From the NCBI GenBank assembly GCA_030411725.1, contig MU839843.1, positions 372,001 to 436,000 of the forward strand: a DNA stretch of 64,000 nt, read 5' to 3'. The translations under genes and the position numbers were made by a program. Positions 22,632-34,294 of the stretch are shown piece by piece. Below the pieces are notes generated by a model. The model had not been told where the DNA came from. It ran no database searches and worked only from the letters and a program-made list of their open reading frames with translations. Source of the stretch: Echria macrotheca (lineage: Eukaryota; Ascomycota; Sordariomycetes; Sordariales; Schizotheciaceae). Position 1 is the first letter of the stretch; each line of letters opens with the position of its first letter.

Positions 22632-23637
22632 CTAAACACCAACACAAACCTGATACCCCTCCCACAAAGACCCACACCCCCTCCCCCCAACGCCCCCATT
22701 CCATCTGACAAAATCATCCAAAGAAATCCCAAACCTGTCCACAATATCCGCACAAACATCCCCCTTCACCACCTTATAGAACCTCCGACACCCACACACC
22801 GTCCCAGGCTGTGTCGACGCCGGCGCAGAAAACGTACAACTCGACGGCCCCCCCTGCGTCCCGGACGTCACGGTCACGATAGAAGGAGATCCGGGCACGC
22901 CAACGCAGTAATACACACCCGCCTGGAGGCCGGAACAGTCCGTGTGCACGGCGGGGTTCCAGGCGTAAAAGTCATCGAGAGAAAAAGTGCCGGGGAATTT
23001 TTGGTTGGCTAGGGCCCAGCAGGTGTCGCCTTTTTGGGCTTGGTAGAAGGAGGTGCAGGTTGAGATTAGGCCGGCTTGCGTGGGGGAGGGTTTTGCAGGG
23101 CCTGGAGTGGTGGGTGTGGGCGTGGGTGTGGGTGTGGTCTGTTTGCGGGTTGTTGTTGTGCTGGTTGGAGTAGTGGTAGGTTTGGTGCTGGATTTGGAAG
23201 AGGACGTAGAAGTTTTGAGGGTTGTGGTTGTGGTTGTTGGTGTAGGAACTAAAGTCGTGCGTGGCTCGCCAAAGTTGACTTCGACGCAGTACGAGTTGCC
23301 GACTTTGATGCCGCTGCAGTCTGATTTGACGCTGGGGTTCTGTGGGATGGTTAGTTGGTGGATAGATATGTGAGAAAAGGGGCAAGTACCCATGCGACAA
23401 AGTCACTGTGCGAGACGTGGTTCTCTTCCTCGATGTATTTGCAGGTGTAGGTCTTGTCGATGGCCTCGGCATCTATTGGGGTATGAGTGTCAGGCAGTTA
23501 CTACCTCTGAGACAAGATGACTTACAGAATGTGCAGTCCTTGTCGGTACTGGGGTCGATTGGCCCCAGCTGGCGGCGCGATATCGCAAGCACTCTCCCCA
23601 GCCAGCTGAGGTGCAATACGATAGTTTGTTGCTTCAT
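22632..23637 (-). CDS. Secreted LysM-domain protein with three LysM units
   Basis: Predicted 300-residue extracellular chitin-binding-type protein. Exon 1 is 23526-23637, intron 23473-23525 (53 nt, GTAAGT..AATAG), exon 2 23390-23472, intron 23340-23389 (50 nt) and exon 3 22632-23339. The N-terminus is a weak signal peptide (hydrophobic I-V-L-H-L-S-W-L-G-R-V-L-A). LysM 1 spans about residues 34-83 (ending N-P-S-V..D-C-S-G-I-K-V-G-N-S-Y-C-V). A Thr/Pro/Ser-rich linker covers about 87-155. LysM 2 is about 157-210 (K-G-D-T-C-W-A-L-A, then W-N-P-A-V). LysM 3 is about 246-300 (K-G-D-V-C-A-D-I-V, then W-N-G-G-V). There is no catalytic domain, so this is a LysM-only effector-type or wall protein. Such proteins bind chitin or peptidoglycan. 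LysM 1 lacks the usual K-G-D-T-C start and may be weak. Confidence 0.88.
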
Positions 23638-24641
23638 ATTGTCCCGTCGTGTTCTTTTGCGTTATCTCCGGTTGTTGTTGAGATTGTATACAGCTCCTTT
23701 CACTTCCTGCTTTGGAACCTGAGTCTGGTCGATATGTTGGTGTCGACGCCGCAATCTGTCTTCCATTTCACATTTATATACTTCATTACGCACTTGCCAA
23801 GTCTTTTTCAATATCCCGGTACGAGTATGCCATAGAGTCCGACAATTTCTTACTCTGCCGGATGCCTGTGTGGAAGCCCGAAACCCATGCTACCAACGCC
23901 GCCCAATCTGCCACGGGCTTACACCTCATAAACCCGGTTGCGAGGCTGATTTCCGTATTTCATCAAAATCCAAGTCGATCGTTAAGCCCGCCAACCAGGT
24001 TTATCGCAGCGTGTGGCGCAGACATTTGCCCTCCAACGTTGCGAATTTAGGCGGGAAGCGAGATGCCATGATTCACGGGGCCGTGTAACCGTCCACGCCA
24101 ATGTACGGGTCCAAATGTACGGTTCAAATTTGAAAGACTTCGCTTGTTCTCGTCTCCGATCCTTCGTGTTAATTCCCTTGGTAGAACTGGACGGAGCGTA
24201 TTTGCAAAGTGCTTGGCAAGTTCCAGATATTTGGCGCAGCATGTCTGCCATGTCCAGTCAGCATACATCGTTCCGGAGATGGTCAAACAAGGAATTAAAA
24301 CAAATAAAAATGGTAGGTAGCTCCATGAAAAAGTCCCCCGTGTTACGTTGCCAAGCAGGACCCAGAAGGCCACCAGACCATCACCGCGTCGACCCTTGTA
24401 TAGGTTAAAGGTAGGTCCTCTGGCGTCTGGACAAACTGAGGCACATCGGCCATAACCCCGATCGACAGGAATTTTCTTCAGAATTAAGTGTATCCAAGTT
24501 ACTAACCATGCTATGGGTATCCCAGTCTATCTCCGATTATACCTACCACTGGTTGTCTAAATGGTTGACTGTGTCTCAAGTCTACCTTACTTACCTCTAG
24601 CAGCTCCCGGACTGTGACTAGCCAATCACAGCCAATAAACT
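23638..24641. other. Gene-free interval
   Basis: About 1.0 kb between the LysM gene start (minus) and the MFS gene end (minus); it must hold the LysM promoter. No gene or strong motif was seen. Confidence 0.5.
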
Positions 24642-26464
24642 TCAGTTCTTCTTCTCATCATTCTCTTCCCCCGGTCCACGCTTCGAAATCTCTTCCGAGC
24701 TCTTGCCTTCCTCTGCCTTGGCTTCGTCCCCCTTTCCACCATTGCCCGCGCCCCTTGTCTTCTTGATGTTTTTCGGCTCAATAACCAACGCCCCCAGTAT
24801 CATAGCAGCGCTCAGCCCCGCAGCCAGCAGGAACACGCGTGTGAGGGAGTAGTTGAACGCATCCAGGACCGCACCCACCTCGTTCGGCGGCACAATCTTG
24901 CGCAAGTCGGTACTCCCCGTGTTGACAATGATCTGCGGATCCAGCCCCGCAACACCAGACAACCTGTCGACAAGATTATTCTGGAAAATATTCTGCCCAA
25001 CAGCCAAGAATACGGCACCGCCAAGCTGCTGCATGAAGAACTGGAGCGAAATCCCCAGCGGCACGTCGGCGCGTCTGAGCACGGTCTGGGAGGGCAGCAT
25101 GGAGCTCTGGAAACCGCAGCCCAGTCCCAGACCGTAAAGTGCCTGATATCCAATCCACGCTCCCTTTCCCGAGTCCGGCTGGAGAGTGGACAGCAGGCCG
25201 GCGCCAACGGCAGACAGCACCGGAGCGACGAACAAGCTGGGCAGGTAGTACCCGACCTTTTGCGTGAACACGGCGTTGATGAGTCCCATAACCGTCAGTC
25301 CTAAAACCAGCGGGAGCGATCGGATACCGGCCTGCACGGCCGACTGCCCCTGTGCCGCCTGGAACCAGACCGAGAGGTAGTAGGCGATGCACATCATGCC
25401 GCCCGAGAGCAGGAACATGAAAAACATGCTCCCCGCGATGGAGCGGTTGAGCACCACGCGCGGCGGAGCCATGGCCGTGTCGGGGATCATGACTTGGACG
25501 ACGACGAAAACGACAAAGAGGACTGCAAAGGTGACGAAGAGGCCGATGATTCGCGGAGCTGACCAGGGGAACTCGACGGAGCCGCCCCACTGGAGGGCGA
25601 GCAGGAGCGAGATCATCGAGGGCGCGAGGAAGAAGAAGCCGATGGGGTCGAGATGCTTGAATTGGGCGAGAGCGCCCAATTTTTCGTGCTTGGGCGGGTC
25701 GAAGCGGAAGAGGAAGAGGATGGCGAGAAAGGTGAAACTTCCGATGGGCAGATTGATGTAAAAACACCATCTCCAGGTTCTAGAACAGTATCAGTATCTA
25801 GTCTAATCAACTCAAGAGAACAGAAACGTACACATTTTCAGTCAGAGTACCGCCGATGAGCGGTCCCAGCACCGACGAGAGCGCAAACGTCATGCCCGAA
25901 AGCGAGATGTAAATGGGTCTTTTCCGCACCGGGATGATCGGCATCATCAGCATCGTACCCCCCGAAAAGATGCCGGCGGCGCCGGCCCCGGCGATGGCTC
26001 GGCCGACAATAAAAGCGGCCGAGGTGGGCGCGGCGCCGCAGAGGGCCGAGCCGGCTTCAAAGACCACGATAGATGACAAAAAGACCCATCGCGTCGAGTA
26101 GATCTTGTAGACGCGGCCGAAGAACGGGGTGAAGCAGGCGTTGGTCAGCATGTAGGCGCCGCCGTACCAGCCGATGTCCTGGATCGAGCTGAACTCGTTG
26201 GTGATGGCGGCGAGCGGTATCGCGATGATTGTCCGGTCCTGAATGGTGAATGTTGTGAGCTGGTGTCTCTTGTAATAGCGCAGAGAAGGTAGGCAGACTT
26301 ACCAATGCAACCAAGAATAGGGCGAGATATATGCCGAGGAGGATGGCCCAGAACCTGAACGTTTTCGGCTTGTAGTTTCTTTCTGCATCTGCATATTCGT
26401 CCTCGACATCGACCGGTTCTGTTTTTGTGGCATTGACAGCCTCGTTTGTTGATTCAGAACCCAT
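24642..26464 (-). CDS. MFS drug:H+ antiporter (DHA2/14-helix type)
   Basis: Predicted 568-residue plasma-membrane efflux pump of the major facilitator superfamily. Exon 1 is 26303-26464, intron 26239-26302 (64 nt, GTAAGT..TTCAG), exon 2 25832-26238, intron 25780-25831 (52 nt) and exon 3 24642-25779; phases match at both joins. The cytosolic head is acidic and followed by a helix ending L-F-L-V-A-L-D-R-T-I-I-A, the usual TM1 motif of drug:H+ antiporters. Later come G-R-V-Y-K-I-Y-S-T-R-W (motif A), G-R-A-I-A-G-A-G-A-A-G (motif B) and L-G-P-L-I-G-G (motif C), then E-N-V-T-W-R-W-C-F-Y-I-N-L-P-I-G. The tail is Lys/Glu-rich. It is transcribed away from the Zn2Cys6 regulator at 26974, a common exporter/regulator layout. 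Substrate unknown. Confidence 0.92.
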
Positions 26465-26973
26465 TGTGTTGCGCCAACTCGGGACCTATGTACTTGTACA
26501 AGTACAAATACAAGTACAAGTCCTACCGATGTTGAGTTGTCGAGTCTGGCCGCAAAATACCGTCCTGTTAAAGTGTAAAAGGGTTCCTCTTGGTAGCTCA
26601 TCAGTGATACTGCACTCGACCATGGGGGCCGCTGCGGTGGCATTTTGACTCTTATACCCATTTTCAGGTGATCTGTTGTGATTCTGCTCGGCCGAGATTC
26701 CAGGCCCCGCCGAAAGGAGTTGGTGGTGAAAGGGGTCAAAAAGCGTGACATGCGGGGCCGAGTCTCAGCTCGGGCTTTACTAACGTCCGACCACGGCAGG
26801 CCAACGTCGCATCGCTTCCCTGAAATCTCGGATGTTAGACTCGCCCGACTCCAACAGGCAACAGCTCGGATTTTGTATATCGGGCATTGAATACTGCGCG
26901 CCCTTCCAAAACCCGCTGACAGCCCGCAATTATTTGACTCCCAGCCAAGACCTTGTTTTTATGCCCGTCCTTG
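26465..26973. promoter_or_regulatory. Divergent promoter between MFS exporter and Zn2Cys6 regulator
   Basis: 509 bp between two opposing start codons. It contains a palindrome CTCGGCCGAG (26687-26696) and an everted pair CCGAG-6-CTCGG (26758-26773), both built from the CGG/CCG triplets that Zn2Cys6 factors bind. Close to the exporter start lies a perfect palindrome ACTTGTACAAGT (26491-26502) followed by further ACAAGTACAAG copies. These are plausible operators, possibly for the adjacent regulator; binding is inferred. Confidence 0.5.
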
Positions 26974-29319
26974 ATGATGACGGACACAATTGCACTACCG
27001 CAGCCGGACATGGCCCAGGGAAAGGCCCAACGAGTGCTGGCCTGTGTGCTCTGCCAACAACGCAAGGTCAAATGCGGTGGGTACTCCCTCGTTTTGTATA
27101 CTCGTTCAGTCGGAGTCTTGAATCTCCGAAGTCGTCAAACTTGACCAACAGCTGAATAACGAGAGGCTAGACCGCTGCTTCCCCTGCGGGGGCTGCGTTA
27201 GGGCTCATGTACAGTGTATTCCGGGCTCCATGATTGCACGGCAGAGGAAGCGCCGGTTTCCAGAGAAGGAGCTTCTTAACCGCATCCGGAACTATGAGGC
27301 CCTCCTCGTCGAGAACAATATCGCCTTCGAGCCGCTCCATGGCCCCCCGCGGCATCCGGCGGACCGACAGTCCGGCAGACAGTCTGCCAGCTCAACATCT
27401 TCTCCCAGTTCGACCCAGGTCAAAAGCGAGGAGGTCTATGAGCCAAAGTATGAGCCCCCCCTTCCCTGCCTGCAAGCAATCAAGCAGTGCTTATACTCTT
27501 CTTTCAGGAACTTTTGGCTGGCCATGAACCACGCGGTATGCTCTCATACACCTCAGGAAATGCTCATTCTGACCCGTTCTAGGTTGGCGATGATGACTCC
27601 GACAGCGATTCGTCCGAGGGCGATCAGAGGATAACGTTCCTCAAGCAAAAGTTCAAACAGAACTTCCCCGATCACGAACAACAACTGCTCCTCACGCTGT
27701 CCGAGGAGACCCACATGGACCTCTCGAGCTTCCACCCCGACCCGATCCAGATCCTCCGGCTCTGGCAGACTTACCTCGAGAGCGTCGATCCGCTGTTCAA
27801 GGTCACGCACAGCATCACCCTCCAGGCCCGCATCATCGAGGCGGCCGCCAACATCAACAACATCCCGTCAGCGCTAGAAGCGCTCATGCTCAGCATCTAC
27901 TGCGTCACCATCGCCACCCTCAACCCTGACGACTGCCAAGCCGCGTTCGGATCCCCCAAGGAAGACCTCTTCAGCCGGTTCCGGCTGGGCTGCCAACATG
28001 CCCTGACCAAAGCCGACTACCTGCGGTCGCGGGACCGTGAGTGTCTGACGGCCTTTTTTTTCTACCTCGTCTCCATGTACCGCATCGCCCACCCGCAGTC
28101 CATCAGCTCGCTCTGCGGCGTGGCCATGCGCACCGCGCAGCGCATGGGCATCAACAACGAGTCGTCGCTGGCGCGCTTCACGCCCTTCGAGGCCGAGATG
28201 CGCCGCCGCCTCTGGTGGGCTCTCGTAATATTCGACCGCCGCGTCGCCGAGGTGTCGGGCTGCATGACCGTGACCCAGCTCGTGCCGACGTGGGACTGCA
28301 AGATCCCGCTGAACGTCAACGACTCGGAGCTGCGGCCGGAGATGAGCGAGCCACCTCCCCCGTCCCGGGGCGCCACCGAGGCCGTCTTCGCCGTCGTGCG
28401 CGCCGAGTTCGGCGACTTCATCCGCCACGCCCCGTTCCAGCTCGACTACACCTGCCCCTGGCTGAAGCCGCTGGCGCGGGACAGCACTCCGCACCTGGAC
28501 GCCGACGGCTTCATCATGCCGGCGCTCGAGAAGAGCCTGGAGCAGAACTACCTCCGCCACTGCGACCCCAACAACGCGCTCCACTTCATGACCATCTGGA
28601 TGACGCGCGCCCAGCTGTCGACGGCGCTGCTGATCGAGTACTTCTCCAAGCACCACGACCCCAACGCGCCGCGCCTGACCGAAACCGAGCGGAGCGCCAC
28701 CTTCTCGCACGCGCTGCGCACGCTCGTCTGCGGCACGCGCATCCTCGCGTCGCCGCACGCCAAGAAGCTCCGCTGGCTCGCGCGCCTGTACTTCCCCTTC
28801 CCGCACTACTTCCACATCTTCCAGGAGCTCAAGCGCCGGCCGCTGGGCGACCACGCCGACAGGGCCTGGGAGGTCATGGAGCGGCACTACGACGCCATCT
28901 TCGAGGCCTTTACCATGTCGGCCTACGAGCGGCCCAATTTTCGGGTGTTTGCCAGGCTGATCCTCATGGGCTGGGAGGAGCGCGAGGCCGCCGAGGTGGC
29001 GGCTTGTCCCGGAAAAGTGCCCGTCCCGCCGAGGATCGTGACGCATATCCGGGGCCAGCTGGAGCAGCTGGAGCGGGAGGAGCAGATGGGGCAGGGGAGG
29101 ATGTGCGGGTCCGAGACGGCGGCCGTGGTGGATGCGAGTTATCTGGCGTTTGGGATCCCGGCTACGCCGCCTACCTCCCAGGGGTTGATGAACGGCGGCG
29201 GGCTGTTGCAGGAGAGCCTGCAGATGCCATGGGCTGTTGATTTGACCCAGCTGGACTGGAACGGGGATGATGCGGTGGCCATGGGGTTTTTTACTGAGCT
29301 GGGGTCGACGGTCCGGTAG
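26974..29319 (+). CDS. Zn2Cys6 transcription factor with Fungal_trans domain
   Basis: Predicted 714-residue nuclear regulator. The zinc cluster is split by the first intron: exon 1 (26974-27076) gives C-x2-C-x6-C, and exon 2 (from 27171) supplies x5-C-x2-C-x6-C, completing a canonical binuclear cluster at about residues 24-50. A basic linker R-Q-R-K-R-R and a short coiled helix follow (E-L-L-N-R-I-R-N-Y-E-A-L-L). A probable 60-nt in-frame intron 27448-27507 (GTATGA..TTTCAG) and a 47-nt intron 27536-27582 lead to exon 4 (27583-29319). An acidic D/S stretch precedes the Fungal_trans (PF04082-type) middle region with F-E-A-E-M-R-R-R-L-W-W-A and I-P-L-N-V-N-D-S. The adjacent divergent transporter is a likely target. 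A 390-residue frame on the opposite strand is a shadow of this GC-rich gene. The 60-nt intron could instead be retained. Confidence 0.9.
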
Positions 29320-30379
29320 CTGCTTGCGATTTCCGGTGAGGTTTTCTGATGCCTTTGTCTCGCTTTATTTTTCGTTGTGTGCTGGGTCAGGGAAACGGAT
29401 CAAATGTTCAAACCGGGGGTGTATGTACTCGGATGGCTCCACTCACGTCATTCATACCTAAGGTACCTAGGTAGGTATAATCTATAGGGGTGTATTGATA
29501 CGGAGGTAGGGTGATCGCTCGTACGGTTTAAGCGTACACAAACTGGCCACGAGTAAAGGTCCTACTTTCTGAAACAAACCGGTAGCTACGTGCACCTGCC
29601 CGTACTTGTACGTAGAGATGCAGGGTGCTGCATGGATTCCTGCGGCACTAAAATCAAGAATAAGCCAACTAGAGGATATACACCTAGGTAATCATTTTAT
29701 AACAGAGCATCCTCAGCGGCGGCTACTGCAGTTCAAACCCGGGAAGTGGATAGGGATAGCTGTAGTAACACCACAAGGATCCGATAGCGCCTAAAACGTA
29801 ACAACTGACTTGTCGGCAATAACCCAGCAGCGGAACCGCTCTATCAGAGATTCAAGATACCTACCTGGTAATTACAAGTCCCTAGGTATATATGTCGAAG
29901 GGAGCTGGTGATTGTAACTTTGCTGCCGCTTTGCTGGTAGGGCCCTCTAATTTGCCGTTGGACTATCTGTAAGTCGTGTAAAGATTGAGTGATAAATTCA
30001 ACCATTTATATGGCTGTAGTTGATGGCACGAGACAACGCTTGCTTGTTCGCAGGGACTTGCAGTCATCAAAATGTGAATGCTCGGGGTCATCTGATCCCT
30101 TTTCTCCTCACCCTCTACACCGATGACACGCTGCTTAATTCGCACCACTTGTGCTGAAAACAAATAGAGTAGAATCAGGTGCAGCTATGGCATGGCTAAA
30201 TCCTACCCGTCAGGCGAGACGAAGGGCGGATGTAGGCGGGAGGCGCAGATCTCCGCATTTCGGCATCGGTCCTGACGACTTCCGCGTTGGGAATTTATCG
30301 TGTTGTATATAATCAAACATCTTCTTGGGGATTTGGCCGATGTAAACCTTGCTGTCGACCGGAACAGAGTCTTGTAATC
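29320..30379. other. Gene-free interval with CCTAGG palindromes
   Basis: About 1.06 kb. It contains GGTACCTAGGTAGGTA near 29461 and further CCTAGGTA copies near 29683 and 29881, the densest cluster of this motif in the window. No gene found. Confidence 0.5.
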
Positions 30380-33278
30380 ATGTTACATCGTGTGTATGGT
30401 CGAGCGACGGTGGTAGCCTACCTTTTGTTGGTGTGGGCAGGGCACCTGGTAACCTGCCAAAATGCCGTGTAAGTGAAGCCAATGCTCCAAAATAGGCGCT
30501 ACGAACCCTTCTCACACACGGACAGCTCCCGGCCAAAGGATATCTGGGAAACTAACACATGGGGGGGCTTGCCGCCGCTGAACGACTCGCCACAGGAGAT
30601 TTCCGCGTCGGCAATCAAAATCTTGCAAACAGAGCTGAAAGCAACCGATGCATCAGAGCATCTGCCCAACCCATGCCTCGATAGTACCTTCCAAACTCCT
30701 GTATACGACTTCCTCGACTGGAATGTCACACGCGTGTATCTCAACGCCAGCGGCGAATATCCCAACACATTTCACATTGCCGTCAGGCTCCGCGACAGCG
30801 CCAACAACTACAGCATGAATTGCGCCGGCGACCATATGATTCGGAACACCGGTCCGTTCGAACAGCGATACACGCCGTGCGCTCCCGAGGGAGGGTTCAA
30901 CGACAATAGTTTCCAGCCACTTGTGTCCTTCGAGCTCTACGAGCCTATCCTCCAGGAGAGCTCAATACCGAACTGGGCCGGTCAGGACCTCAACAGCAAG
31001 ATCGGGCTGCAGCAGTACTGGATCTGCACGTCTCCCGCCGACCCGTCGTCATACCCCCGAGTCTTCAAGGCCACCGTCCGAGACGACATCCGTCTTGCAT
31101 GTCCTGCCAGAAACGGCTCAGCAACGGGCGAGCGGATCCAGTGCAACACCAAAACACCGGGATCGCTCCGGGCCGACTACACGCCCAAATACGACGCCAG
31201 CCTGACGCCGGTTCTCATCCCGTCGCCATTTGACCCGCCCCCCGCAGAGGAAGGCTTGCATCCGGCGCCGCCGCGGGACTGCACCGACCTTTCACTGACG
31301 CACCCGGACGTTATCGTCGAGGATGGCGTTCTCCTCCAGATCGGTCCTCAGGGCCGGAGCGGCACCAACATGACGGGCCACAGTCTCCAGCTAAACCTGA
31401 CGAGCCGCGTGACGGGCGTGTCCCATTCGTGCCGCTGGGGCGAGGCGTGGAACCAAACCGAGATCTCAGGCGACCGGAACTTAACTCTGGTCTTGCGGTG
31501 CACTCCCCCACCCGCGGCACCGCCAGACCCTTTCGGCTCCGTCTTCAGCATGACGTTCGCCCCCTCGACGGGCAGCGCGACCATCCGACACTGGTGGCAA
31601 TGCGGCGACATGGGCGGGACATACTCGCGGCGCTACGGCACCTACGCACTGTACACGATGCCGCTGTACTGCCTCGACGGCGAGAGCCAGACGTGCCACG
31701 CCAACCGGCACACGGTCAAGGGCCAGCTGCAGGAGCCGGCGCAGTACGACCCCGTCGACGTGCCGCCGCCTCCCGGCGCGAGCAAGGCCGGGTGCACGGC
31801 GTCGTCGCTGGCGCCGCAGTGGGTGGTCCGCAGCTTCCGGTACGAGGAGCGCCGGAGGTACCGCTCCGAGGCTGCGAATACCACGGTCACGCCCCCGACC
31901 GAGTGGAAGTACAAGTACAAGCCGGGGATTACGATCTCGCTGGACCTGCTGAACAAGGCGAACGACTACGCCGTGTCGTGCAGTCTGGTCGTGCCGGAAA
32001 ATACTACCAGCTGGCAGCGCTGCTTTCCGGATACCGGCCGCGCCCAGTATTATATCGAGACGTATGTCCGGTTTGACCCGGCCACGGCCCAGCTGAGCGT
32101 CAACCAGACGTGGTTCTGTAGTGATACGGATCCGTCCCAGCCGTATGTTCTCTTTACCCCCCCCCCCCCCCCCACTTCTTTTTTGTTGAGAGAGAGAGAG
32201 AGAGAGAAATACTTAGTCTGAAAATAATAGCCTCCTCTACGAAGGCGCTCTCTCACTGCGCGTTCCATACTGCGGCGAGACCGCCGAGACCAAGCGCGAC
32301 GTATGCGAGCGCCGGACCTTCGGGGTCCGGGGCTGTGACATGTTCACGCTGACGCGGTGGTGCCAGACGGGCAAGTACAACATGAATTCCGACTCGCTTG
32401 AGCCCGTCAACATGACGGCCGGCGGCACGACGGTGCGGACTTCCCGGTTGCCTGCGAACGCGCTGGTCGACCCGGATCCTGATCCCAATGTTGTATGTCC
32501 TCCTTTTCCGTTCTACTTGTTTCTTGCCTGGAAGTTAGGGAGATTTGGCTCGGTCACCTACACTACTACCTACGTACCTTTCTAACAGAAGAAACACAGT
32601 GGAGTTGCACAGCCGACTCCCTCGGCCGACCCGTAACCTGGACCCTCTCGCAATTCCGCCCCTCGGGCTTCTTCCACACCTACTGGCTCTACATGTCTGC
32701 CGTCTCCGCGCCCCCCTCGGTTCTTTCTTTTGACTTTGCCAACTCGGCCTTCTCGCGCCGTTCCGGGGATGGCGATGGCGGCTTGATCCGCCACGTCGAG
32801 GCCAACACGCCGGCCCTGACCCCTTTTACTCCGGAGTGGCGACCGGCCGCGTCGTACGGGCAGCGGGACGATCCCTGGTGGAACTTTGGATTCGGCGGGC
32901 GGTTCCCGTTTGATAACCCGCTCAGCTGGCGGATGCGGTTCGACGCCGCGACGGGGTATCTTGAGATGAACCACGTGTGGTATTGTAATGATAAGAATCC
33001 GGATACGCCGTATGTTTATCTCCTTTTTTTCTTTTCTATTTTCTTCTTTCTTTGGTTTTCTAGTATGAGAGGTCGTTCTGATGAAATTCTTTCTGCATAG
33101 GCTCCTGTTCAACGGCACTTGGGCCGGTCATATCGACATGAAGTGCGGTCTGAATGATATAGACCCGAAGGATCCTGACTATGTTGAGATTGGCTGCTTC
33201 TTGCCCAACGGGTCGGTTACGGTCGCGCCGAGGGTGTATAGCCAAAGGCTTAGGAGTATGGCTGAGCTGCCGCGTTGA
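30380..33278 (+). CDS. Large secreted protein with four related Cys/Trp modules, unknown function
   Basis: Predicted 851-residue extracellular protein. Exons: 30380-30468, 30526-32142, 32231-32492, 32600-33009, 33101-33278; introns of 57, 88, 107 and 91 nt keep the frame. A signal peptide ends near C-Q-N-A-V. The body appears to be four modules starting at about residues 80, 281, 452 and 657, each opening with a C-x-D/A-x-S/L type strand. Each has an inner strand W/Y-x-C about 105-125 residues later (W-I-C 194, W-Q-C 386, W-F-C 558, W-Y-C 783), in three cases within T/C-S/N-D..P-x-x-P. N-x-S/T sites are frequent, implying N-glycosylation. There is no membrane anchor, GPI signal or enzyme motif. 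I do not recognise the family; the repeated beta-rich, disulfide-bonded modules suggest a binding or wall role. Intron 2 carries long C and GA runs. Confidence 0.7.
32157..32208 (+). repeat. Poly-C run and (GA)n microsatellite inside an intron
   Basis: Seventeen C residues (32157-32173) are followed by a T-rich spacer and about ten GA units (about 32188-32208), all within intron 2 of the four-module secreted gene. The run makes the reading frame look open past the donor, but splicing at 32143/32230 restores the protein. Confidence 0.9.
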
Positions 33279-34294
33279 GACGATTCAGGGGATGGCGATG
33301 AGGATAGGATGTTGCTTGCATTTTCCGGTGGTCAGCTGCCGGGGGTTGGTTATAGGTAGTGTCGCTGAGGAGGGTCATTAGGAAATTAGTCGGTACTCGC
33401 ACCTATATCGTAGTGGATTATTATGTTGCATGCAGCTGGCGTGGCAAAAATGGAAAGGTTGTGTTTGTCGCATCAGTTGCACCTGGAATAACCCCTCCGA
33501 ATAGGGGAATTGCACTGCAGTAGACATGCACCAACCGTGCTTGCACAACCCTTCCTTTTAGACCGGCTGACTCTCTAAGTAAGGTAGATATTTGTGCCAC
33601 GTCAGGTAGGTCCTATCCTGAGATAGTAGTCATGTTAGACTCTACTAGAATTTTGCTGACTGGAACTAGCTAATTCCCGAGGGCAAGTCCGAGTTGCCAA
33701 CATCTTCTCCGGTTTGCGTGCCACGCAGCGCAGGGCAGCGCCGGCCGATCCGGTGCCCCGCTTCCAGCTCCCTTTTTCTCAATGTTCCCCTTTCCAACAA
33801 CACGGCAGGAATATAGGTAACAATAGAATCACGGGCCAAGGTTACAATATTCACTGCAAAAAGACATCTTTTTGTACCATATCAATGCAAGTCGGTAGTT
33901 TTACGGACACCTGTCCGGACAGACAGACAGCAAATCTGCCTCTGCCGCGCGACCGCCCATGCTGGCTGCGCCGCCCCCGCCGCTTCCGGCCGTGGGCCGC
34001 AGCGCCAACGCCAGACTATCGAATCGCCGACGCAGCCAACCACTAGCAACGCCGGGAGCTGAACCAAGAAATACCCAGCTGCAAGATGGTGGCTCGACGG
34101 GCTCGCAGCAGGGTTGACCTTCCCGCTTTGGAATACGCCTTGCTGACATGACATTGTCTACCTCCCTACCTCACGTCACCCACATTTGTCTACCCCACGT
34201 CACCCACATTCGTCTTTTCGATCTTTTCTCCTTTTCCTCTTTCCCCAGAAAATCGAATGCCGACAAACTACCGTAGTTCTGGTAACAACCCGCC
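33279..34294. other. Gene-free interval
   Basis: About 1.0 kb between two same-strand secretory genes. A direct repeat of CCCACGTCACCCACATTCGTC type sequence occurs just before the next start (about 34174-34215: CACGTCACCCACATT twice). No gene found. Confidence 0.5.

Noticed and set aside
27874..29046. 390-residue minus-strand frame and a 399-residue alternative plus frame (28041-29240)
   Set aside because: Both overlap the Fungal_trans exon, are His/Arg/Ala/Gly-rich and show no domain.
32143..32221. Read-through of the four-module protein into Pro and Arg-Glu repeats
   Set aside because: These come from poly-C and GA tracts after a good donor; splicing to 32231 restores the conserved frame.
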